Assembly (NCBI GenBank): GCA_021848375.1
Contig: JAJZUR010000058.1
Location: 1 to 9,012, forward strand
DNA: 9,012 nt
Reading direction: 5' to 3'
Origin: Pseudomonadota bacterium
GTDB taxonomy: Bacteria; Pseudomonadota; Gammaproteobacteria; UBA6186; Azoamicaceae
Below are positions 1 through 5,971 of this stretch, piece after piece. How positions within the stretch are numbered: the first letter of the stretch is position 1; each line of letters opens with the position of its first letter. Both the position numbers and the translations under genes were made by a program. Under the pieces are notes generated by a model. It did no database searches and had not been told where the DNA came from. It saw nothing but the letters and a program-made list of their open reading frames with translations.

Positions 1-2
1 AA

Positions 3-743
3 AGCGCTGAGGATTCTTTAGCGGAGCGCGAGAAGTTATTAACCACCTATCAAGAAATAGAAACCGAAGCTGCACAACGCAAAACTACCCTGAACAATCT
101 AGAAATTTTACGAGATCTCGTCAATGAGCCAAAAGAAGAAATGTTAGGTTTACGTTTTACCAAAATTAAAGAACATTTGGGTTCCCCCGAATCCTATGAA
201 ACGGTTCGTCAAGAACGCTGGCATGAAGGGATTAATTGCCCAAATTGCCGCTCGCAGCAAATTAAACGAGTGGCGCATCGTTCAACAGAATCCCCCAACA
301 AACATCGTTATCGGTGTTTAAATTGCGATTTAGAATTTGCAGATGATTCGGGAACTGCTGTCGGTACCGGCGTTCCTCCGCTCAATGTATGGATGCAATG
401 CTGGTATTTGATGGGATGTACCGATTCCCTTAATTACATCGCGGCACGCTTAAATTTAGAAGTAGGTGTCGTTGAAAATATGGTAAAAGAATTAAAGCGA
501 ATTTTCAATGCGCAAAAGCCATTAACGAATCTATTAAAATTTGAAGAATGGGAAAAAAAATCAGAAGATCTGCGTAAGAAATTATCGGATGATTTAATTA
601 AGCAATATGAACTGTTAGATGCCAATATAGCAACTAGCCCCAAAGATACCTCTGAATTTAGACGACAACAAAATTTACGACGCACGTTAAATGCCAACAC
701 TGCTCCCCCTCCTTCCACTGGCACGCCTAAAAGTCGACGTTAA
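3..743 (+). CDS. C-terminal part of a zinc-ribbon protein (5' end outside window)
   Basis: The reading frame is open from the window edge, so the ATG at 141 is probably internal: the 46 codons before it encode a charged, Glu/Lys/Gln-rich, coiled-coil-like stretch (ERE, YQEIETEAAQ, LEILRDL). Counting from that ATG, residues 26-64 form a zinc ribbon with two CxxC pairs (CPNC at 33-36, CLNC at 59-62) preceded by RWHEG, and residues 70-120 resemble the HTH-like segment that follows the ribbon in IS1595/ISXO2-type transposases. No DDE/DDD nuclease domain follows. Instead there is a second charged helical region (about 133-182) and a Pro/Thr/Arg-rich tail. The stop is two bases before the P450 start, so the two are probably co-transcribed and translationally coupled. 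Function is not recognised; a domesticated transposase-derived DNA-binding protein or a secreted effector are both possible, neither shown. Confidence 0.75.
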   Translation, partial: SAEDSLAEREKLLTTYQEIETEAAQRKTTLNNLEILRDLVNEPKEEMLGLRFTKIKEHLGSPESYETVRQERWHEGINCPNCRSQQIKRVAHRSTESPNKHRYRCLNCDLEFADDSGTAVGTGVPPLNVWMQCWYLMGCTDSLNYIAARLNLEVGVVENMVKELKRIFNAQKPLTNLLKFEEWEKKSEDLRKKLSDDLIKQYELLDANIATSPKDTSEFRRQQNLRRTLNANTAPPPSTGTPKSRR

Positions 744-745
744 TC

Positions 746-2140
746 ATGTTGCAAAATATACTAGCACTTGCTCAAAGATGGTGGACACCTGTTCACCGTC
801 CGCCCGGCCCTACGTGGAGCCTTATCCGCGAAGAGGGCATGAAGTCCAAAGAATTTTGGAGTTTGGAATTTCCTTTAAAACTGGCTGAAAAGTATGGCGA
901 TCTGATCTACATTTCCCTCTTCAAACAACACATGGTAGTGGGCCCTGAAATATTTGAATATATTTTAAAAACCAATCATAAAAACTACCACAGAAATCCT
1001 TTTTTTTATCTTAAGCGAATGCAACCGCTCTTTGGTAAAAGTCTTTTAGTCACCGAAGGAAGTTATTGGAAACATCGCCGAAAAATAGCACTTCCGGCCT
1101 ATCAACAAGGCGCAATTAAAAACTATGCGGCTCTCATGACAAATGAAGCAAATGCTTTATTGACCAAGTGGCAAACCCAATTACCCAAAAAGATAAATAT
1201 CCTAACTGAAATGACCTTGCTCACCTTAAAAATTGCACTCAAAATGTTTTGTGATCGATCCTTTGAAAATGCGGTGTTAATCTCTCTCGGGAAAGCTATC
1301 CAATTTTGCAATTACTATGCATCGAATACCGTATTCCTGCATCCTTTAAAGCCCACGCTTGGAAATTTTCGATTTTTATGGTACATGAAGAGAATTGATG
1401 GTTTTGTCTTACAAATCATCCATGATCGCCGCGCGCATCCGACGGAAACATTTGATCTGCTAAATCTACTCATCGCTGCAAAAAATGAAGAAACGAACGA
1501 ACCCTTAACGGATGCAGACATTCTCGCCGAATTTAAAACCCATATTGTCACAGGACATGAAACCACTACCTGCGCATTAAGCTGGCTTTGGTATTTGCTC
1601 ACAAAAAATCCAAAAGTTCGTGCCACATTAGAAGCTGAGCTTGATGCTGTTTTGCAAGGACGGATCCCCACATTTGAGGATATCCCCAACTTGTCCTATA
1701 CCAAAGCAGTGGTTGCTGAAACCTTTCGCTTATATCCGCCGATTTGGTCCGTCGCTCGTACCAACCTCGAAACCGACTGGATCAATGGCTACGAGATCCC
1801 TGCCGGCTCGCAGGTCATCTTGCATCTTTATGCCTTACACCGAAATCCTCGGATTTGGGAAAACCCCAATGAATTTTGTCCGGAACGTTTTTTGGAACCA
1901 GAAAGCACGCGGCATCCGTATGCGTTTTTGCCTTTTAATGCCGGTTCGCATACTTGCATAGCGAGCCATTTAGCGACAGCAGAAGCCATTCTCGTCACCG
2001 CAACATTGGCACAACAAATTCGCTTTGAACTGCCTTGGCGAACGAAAGCTATCCCTGAACCGTGTATTTCTTTAAAACCCAAAGGTGGTATAAAGATGAT
2101 CCCCAAACGGCGACAAAAAGCGCAACCACTACCAACATAA
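746..2140 (+). CDS. Cytochrome P450 monooxygenase
   Basis: A 464-residue haem-thiolate monooxygenase, full length for the family. Visible landmarks in order: Pro-rich hinge (RPPGP, 18-22) after a short N-terminal helix, C-helix WKHRRK (108-113; the Trp and Arg contact haem propionates), I-helix oxygen-binding motif TGHETT (269-274), K-helix ExxR (E325-R328), PERF (379-382), and the haem loop FNAGSHTCIA (397-406) with Cys404 as the proximal ligand; the usual final Gly of that loop is Ala. The overall look is that of the CYP4/CYP102-like clan, which often hydroxylates fatty acids or other lipids, but the substrate cannot be told from sequence. No ferredoxin, flavodoxin or reductase is visible nearby. 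The start follows the zinc-ribbon gene stop by two bases with no clear Shine-Dalgarno, suggesting coupling. The last 92 bases overlap the convergent transporter gene. Confidence 0.95.
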   Translation: MLQNILALAQRWWTPVHRPPGPTWSLIREEGMKSKEFWSLEFPLKLAEKYGDLIYISLFKQHMVVGPEIFEYILKTNHKNYHRNPFFYLKRMQPLFGKSLLVTEGSYWKHRRKIALPAYQQGAIKNYAALMTNEANALLTKWQTQLPKKINILTEMTLLTLKIALKMFCDRSFENAVLISLGKAIQFCNYYASNTVFLHPLKPTLGNFRFLWYMKRIDGFVLQIIHDRRAHPTETFDLLNLLIAAKNEETNEPLTDADILAEFKTHIVTGHETTTCALSWLWYLLTKNPKVRATLEAELDAVLQGRIPTFEDIPNLSYTKAVVAETFRLYPPIWSVARTNLETDWINGYEIPAGSQVILHLYALHRNPRIWENPNEFCPERFLEPESTRHPYAFLPFNAGSHTCIASHLATAEAILVTATLAQQIRFELPWRTKAIPEPCISLKPKGGIKMIPKRRQKAQPLPT

Positions 2141-3398
2141 AAATGCCGCCTAACGTCACTAATATTTGCAGCGGCAACCACCCTAACATAAACCAACTCG
2201 GTACATAACATGCCAGCCATAAAGTCACCACCATCATCCAGCGATTTAAAGGACGTACCGATGTTTTTCCAATCGGTGGGATCATTCCCCGCGCGACATC
2301 CCCCATATTGTACTGTTTACCCCATGCACACCCTATAAAACTCCCCAACAGTAATAAAATCACCCCTTGGCATACAGGATTTTTAAGCCAATCTGCGATC
2401 ATTTGGATTTGTTCAGCTATCATGTTTGGTAATAACCAACCAAAAAGTACGCTCGGCAAAATAAGTGTGTGCAAAAAGACTCTGGCAAGGGTGAAACCAA
2501 ATGCGGTTCGCACCACAAGAGAAGTCATCCACGGGATCCAAATTCCCCACCATCCCCAAATTAAAAAAGTAAGCCTGGTCTTCAAACTCGTTTCTGAAAA
2601 GGCGCCGGCCAACTGGCTTTTTAGAACCATGTCCGCGTTTGTCATTTCTTGCCCTAGGGTAAACCAACCGCTAAACGCATGCAGCCAAGTGATAAAGAAA
2701 GCAAATGCTGCAATATAAATCAAAAAAACTGTACCAACTGAAATATGATATTGTTGCATCCAGTTGATCAATTGTTGATTGGATTTTCTAAAAACGAGTA
2801 TTAATAACATACAAATAAAAACCGTACGAAATGGGGTTAAAAACAATGAATCCCAACCCACTGCTGTGTTAACCCATTCACAAAGCCAAACCAAGGCAAG
2901 ACTGACAATAAAAAAATAAGATCCCATGGTCACGACATCAACCGCAATGGCCAATAAATTATTCAAAAAATATCCCATTTTTTGGTTTGATTTAAGTTGT
3001 ATTACCCGAGATAACATCGGCCGTTTACCGAACACCACGATAAAATAGGCTAATCCTATGCCCACGATACTATAGGTAAGCCACGGCAATAGGCCAAGGT
3101 AAATAGGGTGTTGTTGTAACAGTAAAAGAAACGTTCCGGTTTCTAACGGGTGTAAACGAGGATTGATTTGGGTTTGTGCTTCTAAAAAATAAAAAAGGGC
3201 AACAGAAATAATGAATATAGTGACTTGTCCTAACGCCAAGTAAAACATTTGTTGATTTTTCGTCGTGCTCTTGATCGAAGCAGGCAATGCGGTCATCGTT
3301 AGATTAAAGGGTTCACGGTAAAAAAACACAGCCGCCATACAACAAATGACGCCGATGCCAAGTACAATGATGCTCATCCCAAAAATTGGTTGAACCAA
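2049..3398 (-). CDS. BCCT-family transporter, N-terminally short, start uncertain
   Basis: Polytopic inner-membrane protein with roughly 10-11 hydrophobic helices. BCCT proteins import betaine, choline or carnitine with Na+ or H+. Family signatures seen: LPWLTYSIVGIGLAYF (about 104-119) matching the conserved helix after the HxW region; a following VDVVTMGSYF segment; and WGWWGIW (281-287), which keeps the W-W-x-x-W aromatic cage of the substrate site, followed by the conserved LPSVLFGW (314-321). The first ordinary start codon in frame is TTG at 3398, yet the codons upstream (3399-3503) still read as BCCT, including a GVGF glycine motif, so TTG is probably not the biological start. The first two helices of the family are absent. 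The gene directly follows icmX on the same strand. Its stop lies inside the P450 gene. It may be a decaying gene, a repurposed transporter, or broken by an indel; family assignment is firmer than function. Confidence 0.7.
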   Translation of the reverse strand: MVQPIFGMSIIVLGIGVICCMAAVFFYREPFNLTMTALPASIKSTTKNQQMFYLALGQVTIFIISVALFYFLEAQTQINPRLHPLETGTFLLLLQQHPIYLGLLPWLTYSIVGIGLAYFIVVFGKRPMLSRVIQLKSNQKMGYFLNNLLAIAVDVVTMGSYFFIVSLALVWLCEWVNTAVGWDSLFLTPFRTVFICMLLILVFRKSNQQLINWMQQYHISVGTVFLIYIAAFAFFITWLHAFSGWFTLGQEMTNADMVLKSQLAGAFSETSLKTRLTFLIWGWWGIWIPWMTSLVVRTAFGFTLARVFLHTLILPSVLFGWLLPNMIAEQIQMIADWLKNPVCQGVILLLLGSFIGCAWGKQYNMGDVARGMIPPIGKTSVRPLNRWMMVVTLWLACYVPSWFMLGWLPLQILVTLGGIFMLVVVALFVAVWGSSLYHLWVLKKYTVQG

Positions 3399-3503
3399 CG
3401 CTCCGGGAGAAATACAAGCAAAGCCTACCCCAACTGCAAAAAAGAGGTAGGCAATATAACCGCTAAATCCTAAACGACGTTTAATAGGATTAACCTCATC
3501 ATT
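3399..3503 (-). other. Start-less in-frame 5' extension of the BCCT gene
   Basis: Reading the transporter frame upstream of TTG 3398 gives NDEVNPIKRRLGFSGYIAYL and then FFAVGVGFACISPGALVQP, which matches the conserved BCCT stretch where a charged loop leads into the glycine-rich third helix. There is no ATG, GTG or TTG in this frame before an in-frame TAA inside the icmX 3' end; only rare ATT or ATC codons are available (for example ATT at 3485). Directly after the icmX stop there are two ATGs (3502, 3499) in another frame, which give only ten codons (MMRLILLNVV) before a TAG at 3472-3470. A one-base shift between these frames would join them, so a frameshift mutation, sequencing error, or non-canonical start are the options. 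Confidence 0.6.
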
Positions 3504-4504
3504 TACTGTGATCCGTTATTGGACGTCGTCGCAGGCGGAGGAGCGCCCGCCGCGCTACTTGCTGAACTTACCGCACTATTCACGGCTGATGGTGAAGGTT
3601 GCGACGAGGCGTTGGCAGCGGCCATTTGACCCCTTACATTTTGGATTACGAGGGTTGCTAATAAGGCCTCCACACGCTCCATTTGACGATATTGTTCATA
3701 TTGCATCCAAACTTGATAGGCTTGCATCAAAGCTTGATCTTGCGCCACTTGCAAAGGCTGCATTTGCGCTAATGTATTAGCCCACGCGCTGCTCATCACC
3801 CTTTGTACCGCTTGTTGTTCCATCATTTGCATCTGTGAAAGGCCGTTTTGAGGAGTGCGCTTGGCAATCATTTCCGCAAAAGATTGACGCGCAACCGATA
3901 ACATGGCTTCAGTCGATAATGCCTGCACAAAATTCGTTTGCATACTGGTACTACCACCCGTAATCGTTGCAGCGCTGACCGGTACGCTGGATTGAAAGCT
4001 CGTGACATTGGGTCCTGATGCTGGATCAAATAAAGTGGACAGGAAAGTTTGCGCAGCCTGTACTCTAGAAATATCGTAAAGTGATCCAGATAAGATACTG
4101 GAAATTTTAATATCACCAAATGTTAACAACGGATCGCTTGCGCAATTACCCGATTCTGGTCCTGCTGCACAGTAAGCCCCGAAATGATTAGCAATGGCTG
4201 CTTGAACTGGAGAAAGTTGAGACGTCAAAGGTATCAGTGCACCCAAGGGCATATTATATAACTCAAAACTGATAGCATTATTATGCAAACTTTCGACGTT
4301 TTCAGCTACTGATTCCAGCATTTGTATAGCGTCGGGATCCAAAGGAAGCGCTCCTCTTGAGGCAGCCGAAATATTATTGGCAACGGTCGTCACATCCGTT
4401 GATATTTCATCTGCATAAACGATCCAACCATATAAAACGCTCATCAAACTGATACCAGCCAATAGAACCCCAAAAGTTCGCTTTGTGTGATTTCCCTCGT
4501 GCAT
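3503..4504 (-). CDS. icmX: IcmX-like periplasmic Dot/Icm secretion protein
   Basis: A 333-residue exported protein assigned to IcmX mainly by position (second conserved gene of the icmW side of the divergent icm locus) and by general resemblance of its C-terminal half. It has an N-terminal signal or anchor (basic KR at 8-9, hydrophobic 11-30, possible cleavage after VYA at 31), two cysteines that could pair (112 and 121), a Met/Gln-rich helical region (200-295, including QYEQYRQMERVEALLATLVIQN-like heptads), and a Ser/Ala/Pro-rich disordered tail. IcmX is needed for Dot/Icm function in Legionella and is found in the periplasm. The ATG has a good Shine-Dalgarno (AGAGGG at 4518-4513, 8 bases upstream) inside the preceding gene, only two bases after that gene's stop. 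The family is fast-evolving, and L. pneumophila IcmX is longer (about 466 residues, from memory), so this plus the preceding ORF may together correspond to one IcmX. Confidence 0.75.
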   Translation of the reverse strand: MHEGNHTKRTFGVLLAGISLMSVLYGWIVYADEISTDVTTVANNISAASRGALPLDPDAIQMLESVAENVESLHNNAISFELYNMPLGALIPLTSQLSPVQAAIANHFGAYCAAGPESGNCASDPLLTFGDIKISSILSGSLYDISRVQAAQTFLSTLFDPASGPNVTSFQSSVPVSAATITGGSTSMQTNFVQALSTEAMLSVARQSFAEMIAKRTPQNGLSQMQMMEQQAVQRVMSSAWANTLAQMQPLQVAQDQALMQAYQVWMQYEQYRQMERVEALLATLVIQNVRGQMAAANASSQPSPSAVNSAVSSASSAAGAPPPATTSNNGSQ

Positions 4505-4506
4505 CC

Positions 4507-4926
4507 TTAATACCCTCTGATAATATCACCTTCCGCAGGTGCTTGATTGTTGGATTGACTTCCTTGCCCTTGATTAATCGATGAATTGGTATTGGTATTT
4601 TTATTGGTATTATTGGTTCTGGTGATTGAGTTATTGGCCGCATTACTATTGGATTTATTGTTCGCTCCCGTACCAGAAGCTGCAGTTGTAGCGGACGCCC
4701 CTCCTGGCGCGGGTTCGTTTTGATTTTGCGCAGCAGCAGCCGCTGCAGCTTCTTGCCGCACCTCTTCTGGTGTCTGCCCAATAAAAGGCGCGGCTCCAAT
4801 TTGTGGCGGATCTTTTTTAGCTTGATCTGTCTTTGTTCCGGTATTGGGGTTATAATCCGCCGCTTGCACAAATACCGCTATTCCTGTGATCAGTAACGCC
4901 ACAAAAAATAATTCTATTTTATTCAT
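4507..4926 (-). CDS. Exported Asn/Ala/Thr-rich low-complexity protein between icmW and icmX
   Basis: A 139-residue protein not recognised as a family by itself. It has a clear Sec signal peptide (Lys3, hydrophobic 6-20, likely cleavage after VQA at 22), a short ordered part (DPPQIGAAPFIGQTPEEVRQ, 39-58), a run of seven alanines (60-66), and an Asn/Thr/Ser/Gln-rich disordered stretch (75-130) ending in EGDIIRGY. There is no Cys, so it is not a lipoprotein. The start overlaps the icmW stop by 8 bases and has GGAG (4937-4934) 7 bases upstream; its stop is 2 bases before the icmX start. This places it firmly in the secretion operon, probably as a periplasmic or outer-layer part. Alternatively it is the detached N-terminal portion of IcmX: 139 plus 333 residues is close to the Legionella IcmX length. 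Confidence 0.7.
   Translation of the reverse strand: MNKIELFFVALLITGIAVFVQAADYNPNTGTKTDQAKKDPPQIGAAPFIGQTPEEVRQEAAAAAAAQNQNEPAPGGASATTAASGTGANNKSNSNAANNSITRTNNTNKNTNTNSSINQGQGSQSNNQAPAEGDIIRGY
4585..4617 (+). repeat. ATTGGT hexamer repeats in the exported low-complexity gene
   Basis: ATTGGT appears at 4585, 4591, 4603 and 4612, the first three in a six-base register with one degenerate unit (ATTTTT, 4597). On the coding strand this gives the Asn-Thr repeats around residues 103-114. Gain or loss of units would keep the frame but change linker length. Confidence 0.55.
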
Positions 4927-5386
4927 CTTGCTGCTCCAATGCTTTTAAAATCAAAGAGACGCGTTGCGGCGCAAAGACGCGTGACAATAATTGCAATCGC
5001 TCAAACACCAAGTTTCGTCTTAAAAAAAGCTCTGCGTAGGGATCAGGTGTTTTTCCTTCCCCCTCTTCGCACGCGCCTTCCGCATACATTAATAACTGAG
5101 AAGCAGAACCAGGCTTCGCAATATCGAGTGATTGCAATAAACGCATGGCTCGACTCGATCGCGTATTGGCCAAGAGTCGGATAAATTTCGCTTCCTCAGT
5201 TAATTCAAAATTGCCACCCGCGCGATCCATTACTTCGCCTAAGCGAATCAAAGCCGCTTCCACTTCTGGGATATCATCTAATGCCCAATATTCAACGCGT
5301 TCCAATGCCACGATCACCCGATACAAGGTTCGGCGATCATAACTATCCCAAAACGCATTAACCGCATCTAAATGAAGATCTGGCAT
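4919..5386 (-). CDS. icmW: Dot/Icm effector-adaptor subunit IcmW
   Basis: A 155-residue soluble acidic protein closely resembling Legionella IcmW (151 residues): it starts with the same MPDL, and shares the segments KFIRLLANTRSSRAMRLLQS (67-86), the following KPGSAS (91-96), and LRRNLVFERLQLLSRVF (122-138). In Legionella IcmW pairs with IcmS and docks on the type IV coupling protein DotL with LvgA, where the complex recognises a subset of effectors and delivers them to the channel. The start at 5386 is supported by the conserved N-terminus; an in-frame TAG lies just upstream, and only a weak AGGA-like ribosome site is present. It is the first gene of the leftward operon, divergent from icmV across 111 bases, and its stop overlaps the next start by 8 bases. 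All conserved family regions appear intact. Confidence 0.95.
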   Translation of the reverse strand: MPDLHLDAVNAFWDSYDRRTLYRVIVALERVEYWALDDIPEVEAALIRLGEVMDRAGGNFELTEEAKFIRLLANTRSSRAMRLLQSLDIAKPGSASQLLMYAEGACEEGEGKTPDPYAELFLRRNLVFERLQLLSRVFAPQRVSLILKALEQQDE

Positions 5387-5418
5387 ACTATTGGTGGCAT
5401 CCTAGATTAAACCTATCC

Positions 5419-5424
5419 TATAAT
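5419..5424 (+). promoter_or_regulatory. Candidate -10 box for icmV-dotA
   Basis: Exact TATAAT about 74 bases before the icmV start. The 16-18 bases upstream lead to GGCATC-like sequence, not a good -35 match, so the box rests on one element only. The GCTAGGTG repeats lie downstream of it, where a repressor could act, or a transcript leader would contain them. Confidence 0.35.
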
Positions 5425-5425
5425 G

Positions 5426-5469
5426 ATACCGCTAGGTGGATGAATTTGCTAGGTGAAATGTATACCGCT
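5426..5469 (+). repeat. Interleaved direct repeats (ATACCGCT x2, GCTAGGTG x2)
   Basis: ATACCGCT occurs at 5426-5433 and 5462-5469 (36 bases apart), and GCTAGGTG at 5431-5438 and 5448-5455 (17 bases apart), the first copy of each sharing GCT. Four eight-base elements in 44 bases, between the putative -10 box and the icmV ribosome site, look like operator half-sites or a folded leader rather than chance, but no known regulator binding consensus is matched. Confidence 0.5.
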
Positions 5470-5484
5470 TTTTTTTCAAACATG

Positions 5485-5488
5485 AGGA
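5485..5488 (+). promoter_or_regulatory. icmV ribosome binding site with mini-ORF overlap
   Basis: AGGA sits 9 bases before the icmV ATG. It is inside a three-codon ORF (ATG AGG AAA TGA, 5482-5493), and a second tiny ORF (ATG ACC TAA, 5490-5498) ends on the first base of the icmV start. Translation of these could affect initiation, though they may simply be chance. Confidence 0.5.
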
Positions 5489-5497
5489 AATGACCTA

Positions 5498-5971
5498 ATG
5501 GGTTTCTGGAGTAAGACGACAAAGCTTATGGGTCATATTGTTGATCTCCGTGTTGACCGATGGCTTGATCTGGAAACCATTAAACATTCATCTGCTTATT
5601 TTGGCAGCCGTATTCGACATCTCTTTCGCATAGAAGTATCCACGCATCCTGAAAGCTTTGAAGAAGCTACTCAACGCTTAGATTTAAATGCCCAAGAATT
5701 AGCTAAACAAGCCAAACGTTACTTATTGGCCAGTTATATTTTTGTGGGGGTTGCATTCTGTTTCTTCATTTATGCAGGCATACTAGCTTACCTTGGAAGC
5801 TGGATGGGTACTTGTATGGCATTCTGTTTAATGTTGTATGCTGTCTCTGTTGCTTTTCGTTTTCATTTTTGGCATTTTCAAATTACTCAACAAAAATTAG
5901 GCTGCACGTTACAAGACTATCGCGCGCAATGGTTTAAAACACAGCTTAAAAAAGGAACCCCTCTTGCATGA
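5498..5971 (+). CDS. icmV: Dot/Icm inner-membrane protein IcmV
   Basis: A 157-residue protein matching IcmV in size (about 151 residues in Legionella), position (directly before dotA, divergent from icmW) and layout: a cytoplasmic N-terminal region with VDLRVDRWLDLETIK (15-29) and FEEATQRLDLNAQEL (54-68), two adjacent membrane helices (about 76-97 and 100-120), then a conserved aromatic stretch FRFHFWHFQ (120-128) and KLGCT (133-137). IcmV is required for intracellular growth in Legionella; its molecular task in the secretion complex is not well defined. The AGGA ribosome site at 5485-5488 decides this start. Its TGA overlaps the dotA ATG (ATGA, 5968-5971), so the two are translationally coupled. 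Confidence 0.9.
   Translation: MGFWSKTTKLMGHIVDLRVDRWLDLETIKHSSAYFGSRIRHLFRIEVSTHPESFEEATQRLDLNAQELAKQAKRYLLASYIFVGVAFCFFIYAGILAYLGSWMGTCMAFCLMLYAVSVAFRFHFWHFQITQQKLGCTLQDYRAQWFKTQLKKGTPLA

Larger units (their letters stand above)
5387..5497. promoter_or_regulatory. icmW/icmV divergent control region
   Basis: This 111-base intergenic stretch must carry the promoters of both icm operons. On the plus strand a perfect TATAAT stands at 5419-5424, without a convincing -35 at normal spacing, which may mean an activator is used. On the minus strand TATCAT (5428-5423) overlaps the same place, so the two promoters could be back to back. It contains two copies of GCTAGGTG and two copies of ATACCGCT (listed separately), and an eight-T run at 5469-5476 before the icmV ribosome site. 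No clear PmrA (paired TTAA) or CpxR box was found. Confidence 0.55.

Noticed and set aside
141..743. Treating the first gene as an intact IS1595 insertion sequence
   Set aside because: No catalytic domain, no terminal inverted repeats or target duplication are visible, and the frame is open into the preceding sequence.
1315..1689. 124-codon minus-strand frame inside the P450 gene
   Set aside because: Fully antisense to conserved P450 coding sequence, including the I-helix, with no ribosome site or recognisable features.
3470..3502. Ten-codon ORF (MMRLILLNVV) after the icmX stop as a real gene
   Set aside because: Too short and unremarkable to support as a gene; kept only as part of the discussion of the transporter start.
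4407..4871. Arg/Lys/Pro-rich 154-codon frame on the minus strand
   Set aside because: It is an overlapping shadow of the exported low-complexity gene and the icmX start; composition (KRR, IPIPI repeats) comes from reading the Asn/Thr repeats out of frame.
5395..5430. Possible PmrA-type paired TTAA box before icmW
   Set aside because: Only one TTTAAT-like half-site is visible on the minus strand; the second half-site at the expected spacing is missing.
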